Of a stretch of DNA of 7,881 nt, positions 1 through 6,100 are shown in pieces. The position numbers were made by a program, and so were the translations under genes. Every line of letters starts with the position of its first letter. The stretch's first letter is position 1. Source of the stretch: Lysobacterales bacterium (GTDB lineage: Bacteria > Pseudomonadota > Gammaproteobacteria > Xanthomonadales > SZUA-36); assembly GCA_029287515.1 (NCBI GenBank), contig JARFQZ010000091.1:1-7881 (forward strand), given 5' to 3'. The notes under the pieces were generated by a model. That model saw only the letters and a list, made by a program, of their open reading frames with translations. It was not told the DNA's origin and ran no database searches.

Positions 1-1
1 C

Positions 2-622
2 GCGGTCATTGCTGAATCCGAACCACCGCAAATCTCGCTCGAAGGGCTCGAACTGGTGGAGAAAAACCGCAGGGGCGAACTTTACGCCGATCCCGAGGTT
101 GACTGGAGCGTTTACGAGCAGATTCAACTCGAGACGGCCTCCGTCGCATTCCGCAAAAACTGGAAACGTGACCAGAACCGTTACCAAACCGGCAAGGTCA
201 GGGCATCGGACATGGAGCGAATAAAGTCCAGCCTTTCGGATCTATTTGGCACGGTATTCGCCGAGGAGCTTACCAACGGCGGCTATCAAATCACTGACGT
301 CAGTGGTGAAAATGTGATGAGAATCGTCCCGCACATCGTGGACCTGGACGTTTACGCACCCGACTCCCGCTCCCCCGGCATCCAGAGGTCCTACACCAAC
401 CAGGCCGGCCGAATGACACTGAAACTGGAAATGTATGATTCCATTACCGGTGACCTCATTGCCGCTGCAAGTGAACGGCGGGAAGCTCCACACAGGAACT
501 ACATGCAGTGGACGACCAGCGTCACCAATAACGCTGAAGCACGTCGTATGCTCCAGAGCTGGGCTAAACGCCTGGTCGAATTGCTTGATGACGCACGAAG
601 CGATAAAACAATGACCAAGTAG
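2..622 (+). CDS. DUF3313-family envelope protein, 5' end missing
   Basis: The reading frame is open from base 2 to the TAG at 620-622, giving 206 residues of C-terminal protein; the real start and any lipoprotein signal lie left of the window. A GTG at 56 is in frame, but the residues before it (ISLEGLELVEKN) already fit the family, so I do not take it as the start. The order of conserved stretches is what I recognise for DUF3313: EGL, a Y-x-P segment (YADPEVDWSVYEQI), a VAFRKNWKRDQN stretch, an FxxVFxEEL helix with a following GYQITD, then RIVPHIVDLDVYAPD and a MTLKLEMYDSITGDLIA strand pair, ending in a helix rich in W, R and L. DUF3313 members are usually small outer-membrane or periplasmic lipoproteins of unknown function. 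The gene is convergent with the propeller gene at 698-3958 and is followed by a hairpin terminator 30 bases past its stop. Family assignment is from memory of the pattern. Confidence 0.8.
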   Translation, partial: AVIAESEPPQISLEGLELVEKNRRGELYADPEVDWSVYEQIQLETASVAFRKNWKRDQNRYQTGKVRASDMERIKSSLSDLFGTVFAEELTNGGYQITDVSGENVMRIVPHIVDLDVYAPDSRSPGIQRSYTNQAGRMTLKLEMYDSITGDLIAAASERREAPHRNYMQWTTSVTNNAEARRMLQSWAKRLVELLDDARSDKTMTK

Positions 623-651
623 GCTGCGGAAAATAATCTCCTGGCCAGAAC

Positions 652-683
652 AAAACACCCCGCCTGGGCGGGGTGTTTTTTTT
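652..683 (+). terminator. Rho-independent terminator between convergent genes
   Basis: An uninterrupted inverted repeat pairs 652-664 with 667-679: AAAACACCCCGCC against its reverse complement. In practice the centre opens to a CTGG loop with a GC-rich stem. It is followed by a run of eight T (676-683), the classic intrinsic terminator for the plus-strand DUF3313-like gene ending at 622. Read on the minus strand the same hairpin lies 18 bases past the stop of the propeller gene and is followed by four T, so it may also end that transcript, though less strongly. Confidence 0.92.
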
Positions 684-697
684 CTTGCCTTTCTCCG

Positions 698-3600
698 CTA
701 CTGTTTCGACCAGTCAGGTACCCTGGCCGGTGTCCATGGCGCACCTTCAGCTTCGAGCTCAGCCTCCAGCATTGCCAGGTCGGCCGCGATGGCTTTGAGA
801 TCGGCCAGGACCTCCGGGAACTGTGAAGCAGCGATTTCGAACGAGTCCCGGTAATTGCCGGTGACTGCTGACTGACTCTCCCAGCTCCCGCCGGCAATGA
901 CCCTGACCCGGGCAGTCAGCGACATGGGCACGGGTTCTGCCCGGCTGGAAACGGTGCGGTCACCGCCAAGCTGTTGCTGAAGATCCTGCATCCGCGCGTT
1001 CAGTGCCCGCACTGCGATAGCCTGTTGCTCCGTGGCCCCGGGAGTGTCTTCTACCGCTTGCAGCAGGTGCTTGACTCGCGTTTCGATCTCAGCAGCGGCA
1101 CGGTTGGCGCCCATGACGGCTCGCAGCAATTCCGCTGTTTTTGCCTGGAACTCAAGCACGGAAGCCCGGTCTTCAGCGACCAGGCCGCCACTGTACAGTG
1201 GCTTGAGTACAAACTCCCGGACGCCGAAATCAGATAACTGTCCTTCCAGGCGTTGTGAGAGCGTAACGCTGTAGGTTCCCGGCAACACCATCGGTCCCTT
1301 GGGTTCGCCTTCCCACGGGGCCCGGGTGGCGGGCGGATCCAGGTCGACCGGATCCGGGGCGGGATAGCGCATATTCCATGCAACGCGGTGAAAACCTTTA
1401 CCTGCAGGCCCTTTGATTCTCTGCACCACGTTGCCCCGGGCGTCGCGGACCGTTAACGTCACCGAGGGGGCTTCTTCGCGGTCCTCGCGCCTTAACTCAT
1501 CCCAGCTCGGGTAAGGGTTGTCTTCTCCCTTTTCTGCACGTTTCTTTTCCTCGCTGCGGCGCCGGTCTTTGAGCGACTGCAATTCTTCCGCCAGGTAGTA
1601 GGAAAAAACCGCTCCGTGCGGCGGATTTTCAGCCACGTAACGCCCTGTGCCCCAATCACCCTTGCCACCCCAGCCTCGCCGCGAATCAGGATTGAACAAC
1701 CAGGTATCCCTGACAGGAAACAGAGTAGCCCCGGATTCAAGGTCTGATTCCGGCGTGCGCAACGGCGAATAATCGTCGAGGATGTAAAATCCCCGGCCGA
1801 AAGTCGTGACAACCAGGTCACCTTCGCGCCGCTGAATTTCGAGATCCCGGACGGAAATCGTGGGCAAACCGGTCAATTCATGCCAGTTCTGCCCCCCGTC
1901 GGTGCTGAAAAACAGGCCAAACTCGGTTCCGGTAAACAACAGCGCCGGATCGACATGGTCCTCGATAACCGTGTGTGCAGTTCCGCGCACCGGTAAACCG
2001 TCCACAATCAGTTCCCAGCTGACACCCCGGTCCACGGTTTTCATGACATAAGGTTTGTGATCGCCACGCTTGTGGTTGTCGAAGACCGCGTAGGCCACGT
2101 TCGAATCATGGTGGGACGCAATGATGTCTTCGACCAGCGACATGTCAGGCACCCCCTTGAAAGATTCCTGCCTCCGCCAGTTCTGCCCGCCGTCTTCACT
2201 GACGTGTATCAGCCCGTCGTCGGTGCCGGCATAGAGCAGGCCTTCAACCAGCGGGCTCTCATCCACCGCGATCAGGCTGCCGTACATGGATGTGGACATG
2301 TTCTTGGCAATGGCGTCCACGCTCCACACGCGGCCCATGACCTCCAACTGGTTGCGGTCGACCCGGCGGCTCAAATCACCGCTGACCGCGACCCAGCTCT
2401 CACCGCGGTCATCAGACCGGAACAGGCGTTCCGACCCGTAGTACAAACGGCTGCTGTCATGCGGGGAAATTATCAATGGTGCATTCCAGTTCCATTTGTA
2501 ATTATTCTCGTCCGCGCCAGGTTGCGGTGTGATCGCGAGGCGCTCACCGGTAACGCGGTCGAACCGGACCAGTCCGCCGTACTGATACTGGGCGTAGACG
2601 ATATTCGCATCGGTCGGATCGATCTGTGCCTTAAAACCGTCTCCAAACTGGGCAATCCACCAGTCCGCGTTCGAAATACCGTCCGTGTAGGTTGTCCGGC
2701 TGGGTCCGCACAGGGTGAAATTATCCTGTGTGCCGCCACAGACGTTGTAAAAAGGCGCGTCATTGTCTGGCGTGCCCCGGTAAAACTGGGTGACCGGCAG
2801 GTTCCGCACGTGGCGCCAGGTCTCGCCCCTGTCCCAGGTCTCGTAGACACCCCCGTCTCCACCAATGTACAGGTGGCTGCTGTTATCGGGGTCAATCCAC
2901 AAGGCGTGATCGTCGACATGGCGGTTCTTGATTGAAATGCGGTTCCAGGTTTTTCCACCGTCTTCGGAGCGATGCGTGAAGGTATCCACGGAATAGATAA
3001 CGTCGGCATCATTGGGGTCGACGTACAGCTCATTGTAGTACTGGGGACTGCTGGTCATGTGGTTGGAGCGCTTTTCCCAGCTTTCTCCAAAATCGGTGCT
3101 GCGGTAGACGCCCTTGCCCTCGTCATCGGCTTCGATGATGGCGTACAGCGTTCCCGGGGCGGTTGGCGCCGCGGCGAGGCCGATGCGTCCCAGGTCTCCC
3201 TCCGGCAATCCCTTGCTGATTTTTCGCCACGTTTTTCCGCCATCGCCTGTTTTGTGTATGCCGCTGCCGGGCCCACCGTTAATCAATGTCCAGACGTGCC
3301 GCCTGCGCTGATAGCTGGATGCCACGAGCGTATCCGGATTGGCGGAATCGATGACGAATTCGTTCACGCCGGTGTCTTCGTCAATCTCCAGCAACCTTTC
3401 CCAGGTCTCGCCGCCGTCAATGGTCTTGTAAAGCCCGCGATCCCCCCCTGAATTCCACAGCGGCCCCTGTGCAGCAACCCAGACCGTATTGCTGTCTTCG
3501 GGATGGATACGAATCATCGAAATATGCCCGGAGTCTTTCAGGCCCATGTTTTTCCAGCTCTTGCCGCCATCCAGAGAGCGATACACGCCGTCACCGAAAG

Positions 3601-3958
3601 CCACGCTGCGTTGCGAATTGTTCTCCCCGCTGCCCACCCATACCGTATTCGGGTTCGAAGGATCGAGTTCAACAACGCCAATCGAGTACGATGACTCGTT
3701 CTCGAACACGGGGGTCCAGGTTATTCCGTTGTTCTCTGTTTTCCAGAGGTTTCCGCTGGCAAAAGCCACGTAGTGGACCTGCCATTGGTCAGGGTGGAAG
3801 GCGAAATCGGAAACCCGGCCGGATGTCAGAGCCGGGCCAATCGACCTGAGGGGAATTCCAGCAAGGGGATGAGCGTCGTTGGACGCAATGCCCGGCTGGC
3901 AGGAAATAAAGAGGAAAAGAGAGAGAAGCGAGGTCACAGAAAGCTTCGTGCGCAACAT
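698..3958 (-). CDS. Sortilin/VPS10-type Asp-box beta-propeller protein, exported
   Basis: This complete 1086-residue protein belongs to the bacterial sortilin/VPS10-like (BNR-repeat, often auto-named 'glycosyl hydrolase') family. The ATG at 3958 is preceded by AAGGA at 3969-3965, six bases away. Residues 1-20 form an export signal; FISC (17-20) could serve as a lipobox, otherwise cleavage after GIA (25) is possible. Eleven Asp-boxes of the S/T-x-D-x-G-x-S/T/N-W type begin at residues 74, 128, 179, 237, 287, 331, 374, 515, 587, 641 and 685, consistent with two consecutive propellers over about 35-730. Cys407 and Cys417 flank the conserved GGTQDN motif and could form a disulfide. After the propellers come a charged insertion (about 790-830), a beta domain (VTLTVRDARGNVVQRIKG, 833-850) that ends near 920, and a helical tail ending in the family-typical GAPWTPARVPDW. 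Asp-boxes are structural, and no glycosidase catalytic site was recognised, so a binding or scaffolding role is more likely than catalysis. It is the last gene of a likely three-gene operon, 87 bases after the hydrolase gene. Confidence 0.93.
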   Translation of the reverse strand: MLRTKLSVTSLLSLFLFISCQPGIASNDAHPLAGIPLRSIGPALTSGRVSDFAFHPDQWQVHYVAFASGNLWKTENNGITWTPVFENESSYSIGVVELDPSNPNTVWVGSGENNSQRSVAFGDGVYRSLDGGKSWKNMGLKDSGHISMIRIHPEDSNTVWVAAQGPLWNSGGDRGLYKTIDGGETWERLLEIDEDTGVNEFVIDSANPDTLVASSYQRRRHVWTLINGGPGSGIHKTGDGGKTWRKISKGLPEGDLGRIGLAAAPTAPGTLYAIIEADDEGKGVYRSTDFGESWEKRSNHMTSSPQYYNELYVDPNDADVIYSVDTFTHRSEDGGKTWNRISIKNRHVDDHALWIDPDNSSHLYIGGDGGVYETWDRGETWRHVRNLPVTQFYRGTPDNDAPFYNVCGGTQDNFTLCGPSRTTYTDGISNADWWIAQFGDGFKAQIDPTDANIVYAQYQYGGLVRFDRVTGERLAITPQPGADENNYKWNWNAPLIISPHDSSRLYYGSERLFRSDDRGESWVAVSGDLSRRVDRNQLEVMGRVWSVDAIAKNMSTSMYGSLIAVDESPLVEGLLYAGTDDGLIHVSEDGGQNWRRQESFKGVPDMSLVEDIIASHHDSNVAYAVFDNHKRGDHKPYVMKTVDRGVSWELIVDGLPVRGTAHTVIEDHVDPALLFTGTEFGLFFSTDGGQNWHELTGLPTISVRDLEIQRREGDLVVTTFGRGFYILDDYSPLRTPESDLESGATLFPVRDTWLFNPDSRRGWGGKGDWGTGRYVAENPPHGAVFSYYLAEELQSLKDRRRSEEKKRAEKGEDNPYPSWDELRREDREEAPSVTLTVRDARGNVVQRIKGPAGKGFHRVAWNMRYPAPDPVDLDPPATRAPWEGEPKGPMVLPGTYSVTLSQRLEGQLSDFGVREFVLKPLYSGGLVAEDRASVLEFQAKTAELLRAVMGANRAAAEIETRVKHLLQAVEDTPGATEQQAIAVRALNARMQDLQQQLGGDRTVSSRAEPVPMSLTARVRVIAGGSWESQSAVTGNYRDSFEIAASQFPEVLADLKAIAADLAMLEAELEAEGAPWTPARVPDWSKQ

Positions 3959-4045
3959 TGTAAATCCTTACCTGGTGAAACCGAATGGGTCAGGCAGTGT
4001 ACTTAAATAATTGCGGTCTTGCGACGATCAGGATCAATCCAACGG

Positions 4046-5563
4046 TCAGTCGTCTTTGCAAGTGGTATTGGGAGTCAGCCGCTGCAGCTCAATAAGCCCT
4101 TCCACCCCATCAATCTCCGAATAGAATTCCATACTGGCCCGTGTGCAGCTGTGAAAAACAAGCTCAACGTCTCCCCAGCTGCCCAGGTCCGCTTCACTGT
4201 CTCCTTCGAATGAACCACCGGTCGGTCGGAGGAACTGGAGTATGACGCGCCGCCCGTGCATCTCGCCAACGGCGACCATCCAGTGTTGCTCCCCAGTTGC
4301 CGGTTCGAACGTCATCCAGTAGATCACCACCTGGCCGGTGCTGGGCACGACCTCCATCATGAATCCCTGGTGCTCCCGCTCCGGATTGAACCATGAGCCG
4401 GTCAGGCCACCGTCCGACACCGGGTCAAAATCGTCTTCGACACCATCGAGGATGATGTCACGGATGGCAAATCGCATGTCGGGACCGTCATAGTTGCCAT
4501 TGTCAGCGGTCGATACAATGACCATGTCCAACTGCGGTATGACGAAAATGTACTGATCGGCGAAACCATCGGCCGTATGAACCATGACATCATCATCAGG
4601 CCGTTTGTATCGATAATTCCACCACTGGTAACCGTAAGAAACATCTTCCGGGAAGACCTGCGGATCCGTCTCCACGTTGCTGTAGGAACCCCAGCTTTCC
4701 TGCACCCATTTTTGTGCCAACACTCTTCGCGACCGCCAGGCACCCCGGTCCAGATACAACTGGCCGATCTTTGCCAGGTCGCGCGCCTTCAGCCACAAGC
4801 CATGACCGGTTGGCGTCAGCCCGGTTTGAAAGGTACGGATTCCGGTTCCCATGGGCTGACCGGATAGATCCACCTCCAGGTAGTAATCTGTTATATCCAG
4901 AGGATTGAACAGGTGCTCGATCGAGTAGTTGAGTGCGCTTTGCCCGGTCAGGCTCCAGATAAACCCGCCCATCAGGTTGGACACTCCGGTGCTGTATCGA
5001 AAGACGCTGTCTGGCATTGCAGTCGCCGGACGGGACAATACATAACGCCACCAGTCCGCGGATTGGGTCATCCGGTAGACCGGGTTATCGGGGTGGGTGA
5101 AATATGTGGACCATTCATCCCAATCCAGGCCATGTCGCATGGTCAGCAGATCCTGGAGACTGATCTGTCTTTTCTGCGGGGATGCTGAAAAAATATCTGC
5201 GTACTGCGGAAAAATCGCCTCGACCGATGTGTCGATGGAAGGAATTTCTTTCCGGTCTATTCCAATGCCAACCAGGGCAGAACCCCAGCTCTTCGTCACC
5301 GAGTAAAGTGGCATCAGTTCATCTTGCCGGTAACCGTTGAAGTACTGCTCGTGCACCAGCAGACCGTGGCGCAGGATCAACAGGCTTTTCAGCCGGCCGT
5401 ACTCTCCCCTTTCGATCGCGGCCGTGAGATCCGCGATCATCCGGGGGTCAATATTGACTTGTTCTGGAGTAGCCTCCGGCCATGAGAAAGTTTCCGCCCG
5501 GACGTTGTGTCCGGGCCAGAAAATCGCCAGGATGGCCAAAAAAAGCGGCAGGTAAAAATTCAT
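4046..5563 (-). CDS. Secreted class C beta-lactamase-family serine hydrolase with C-terminal beta domain
   Basis: The protein has 505 residues. I chose the ATG at 5563 because it opens directly into a signal peptide (MNFYLPLFLAILAIF, cleavage after VRA at 23); an in-frame TTG at 5611 would add 16 residues that spoil it and overlap the previous stop codon. No good Shine-Dalgarno precedes the ATG. The catalytic domain (about 28-375) shows the SxxK motif SVTK (Ser88, Lys91), a second-motif tyrosine in RYSTGVSNL (Tyr190, Ser-Thr where Ser-Asn is usual), and HTADG (329-333) in the third-motif position followed by ADQYIFVIPQLDMVIV, where most relatives have GGQ. The overall pattern fits EstB-like esterases, peptidases and 6-aminohexanoate-dimer hydrolase relatives better than true beta-lactamases. 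Residues about 388-494 form a second domain (GSWFNPEREHQGFMMEV ... IELQRLTP) that I recognise as the GxWyxPxxxGqGf module common in secreted gammaproteobacterial proteins; Cys473 and Cys502 may pair. The substrate is unknown. The gene follows the small secreted protein gene by 44 bases. Confidence 0.92.
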   Translation of the reverse strand: MNFYLPLFLAILAIFWPGHNVRAETFSWPEATPEQVNIDPRMIADLTAAIERGEYGRLKSLLILRHGLLVHEQYFNGYRQDELMPLYSVTKSWGSALVGIGIDRKEIPSIDTSVEAIFPQYADIFSASPQKRQISLQDLLTMRHGLDWDEWSTYFTHPDNPVYRMTQSADWWRYVLSRPATAMPDSVFRYSTGVSNLMGGFIWSLTGQSALNYSIEHLFNPLDITDYYLEVDLSGQPMGTGIRTFQTGLTPTGHGLWLKARDLAKIGQLYLDRGAWRSRRVLAQKWVQESWGSYSNVETDPQVFPEDVSYGYQWWNYRYKRPDDDVMVHTADGFADQYIFVIPQLDMVIVSTADNGNYDGPDMRFAIRDIILDGVEDDFDPVSDGGLTGSWFNPEREHQGFMMEVVPSTGQVVIYWMTFEPATGEQHWMVAVGEMHGRRVILQFLRPTGGSFEGDSEADLGSWGDVELVFHSCTRASMEFYSEIDGVEGLIELQRLTPNTTCKDD

Positions 5564-5565
5564 GG

Positions 5566-5607
5566 TCAGGGGATAAGACCGTCCCCGTCCCGGAATAATT
5601 ACAGGTA
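5566..5607. repeat. Possible REP/RAYT-type repeat remnant in intergenic gap
   Basis: The short gap between the small-protein stop and the hydrolase start holds, on the minus strand, a CCGGGACGGGGACGG stretch and then a GGGGA / TCCCC inverted repeat (5586-5582 with 5573-5569) around an 8-base loop. GGGACGG-type motifs next to AT-rich words such as TGTAATTATT resemble the repeats that accompany Y1/RAYT transposases in many gammaproteobacteria. This is recognition from memory on a single copy. No transposase lies nearby, and the element displaces any good ribosome binding site for the hydrolase. Confidence 0.35.
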
Positions 5608-5988
5608 TCAACCTTCCGCGGCTGCCTTGCGTTCCTTGTAGCCGCGCACGGCCACGTTAAAGCGCTCTGCAACACGTTCTTCCATTTCAACGGTATAGTT
5701 GAATGCAGCCACGATGGCGGCCTTGTTGCCGGTCGTGTTCTCCGGGTTGGCCTCGGCGGCCTGCAGGCACTCGCGGTAAACAAGCACTTCTTCCTGGAAC
5801 ACTGCAATCTGTTTCTTGGCGGCAACCAGGTCGTCGTATGTCGCTTCTTCAGAAATGGCATCGGGCGCGGCCGGAAGGACACATTTTTGCGCTTCTTCGG
5901 GGAGCACCTGGATGCTATCAGCGTCGTCCTGGGCCTGGACATTGCCGAACAGGAAGGTTGCGGCAATCAATATAAATACTCGCTTCAC
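5608..5988 (-). CDS. Small secreted helical protein with two cysteines, function unknown
   Basis: This 126-residue protein starts at GTG 5988, fixed by a perfect AGGAG at 6000-5996 with seven bases of spacing and by the signal peptide that begins there: MKRVFILIAATFLFGNVQA, cleavage after residue 19. The frame stays open upstream to about 6579, but that part is antisense to the divergent propeller gene and is not coding. The mature part is about 107 residues, acidic at first, with Cys36 (QKCVLPAAPDA) and Cys74 (YRECLQ) separated by a predicted helix rich in A, K, E and Q, then a second helix (NKAAIVAAFNYTVEMEERVAERFNVAVRGYKERKA). The layout of Cys-x-x-Pro, helix, Y-R-x-C suggests a disulfide-clasped helical hairpin acting in the periplasm. 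I know similar small secreted proteins of unknown role from Proteobacteria but no named family. It is the first gene of the likely operon with the serine hydrolase (44-base gap) and the propeller protein, so a role as partner, chaperone or regulator of the hydrolase is possible but unproven. Confidence 0.85.
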   Translation of the reverse strand: MKRVFILIAATFLFGNVQAQDDADSIQVLPEEAQKCVLPAAPDAISEEATYDDLVAAKKQIAVFQEEVLVYRECLQAAEANPENTTGNKAAIVAAFNYTVEMEERVAERFNVAVRGYKERKAAAEG

Positions 5989-5995
5989 TGTAAAA

Positions 5996-6000
5996 CTCCT
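5996..6000 (-). promoter_or_regulatory. Ribosome binding site fixing the GTG start
   Basis: AGGAG on the minus strand sits seven bases before the GTG at 5988-5986. It decides the start of the small secreted protein in a frame that is otherwise open for a further 590 bases upstream and offers no ATG at the signal peptide. Confidence 0.8.
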
Positions 6001-6016
6001 TAGTAACCGAAAAGGG

Positions 6017-6047
6017 ATTATACAATGCGTGACGCCATGGTTGACAA
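6017..6047 (-). promoter_or_regulatory. Candidate sigma70 promoter of the three-gene minus-strand operon
   Basis: On the minus strand a perfect TATAAT lies at 6022-6017, with TTGTCA at 6047-6042 as a possible -35 box. The spacing is 19 bases, longer than the ideal 17. Transcription would begin near 6010 and leave a leader of about 20 bases before the GTG at 5988. The -10 box is convincing, the -35 less so. Confidence 0.55.
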
Positions 6048-6070
6048 TGCCTTGATTACGATTGAACCTA
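6041..6070 (+). promoter_or_regulatory. Candidate promoter of the divergent propeller gene
   Basis: A perfect TTGACA (6041-6046) stands 54 bases before the ATG at 6101. The region 16-18 bases downstream (6063-6070, TGAACCTA) is a poor -10 box, so the promoter would be weak or need an activator. The -35 shares its bases with the -35 candidate of the opposite strand. Confidence 0.35.
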
Positions 6071-6100
6071 ACGCGCTGAATCATTTTCAAGGAGTCCCGG

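Noticed and set aside
242..897. Minus-strand open frames opposite the DUF3313-like gene and across the terminator
   Set aside because: They cross the strong intrinsic terminator or lie antisense to recognised genes, and their translations have no recognisable pattern.
2057..3451. Long plus-strand open frames (292 and 159 codons) opposite the propeller gene
   Set aside because: Both lie wholly inside the well-supported minus-strand propeller gene. The translations lack family features or a ribosome binding site and reflect GC-rich codon use on the other strand.
698..3958. Calling the propeller protein a glycoside hydrolase or sialidase because of its Asp-boxes
   Set aside because: Asp-boxes are structural turns found in many propellers. 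The sialidase arginine triad and FRIP motif were not seen, so catalytic activity cannot be supported.
3959..4045. A separate promoter or terminator between the hydrolase and the first propeller gene
   Set aside because: Apart from the AAGGA ribosome binding site, I found no hairpin with a T run and no convincing -35/-10 pair in these 87 bases.
5564..5611. TTG start for the serine hydrolase, adding 16 residues
   Set aside because: It overlaps the previous stop codon, its GGAAGG abuts the start with no spacing, and it places a non-hydrophobic stretch with three arginines/glycines before an otherwise perfect signal peptide at the ATG 5563.
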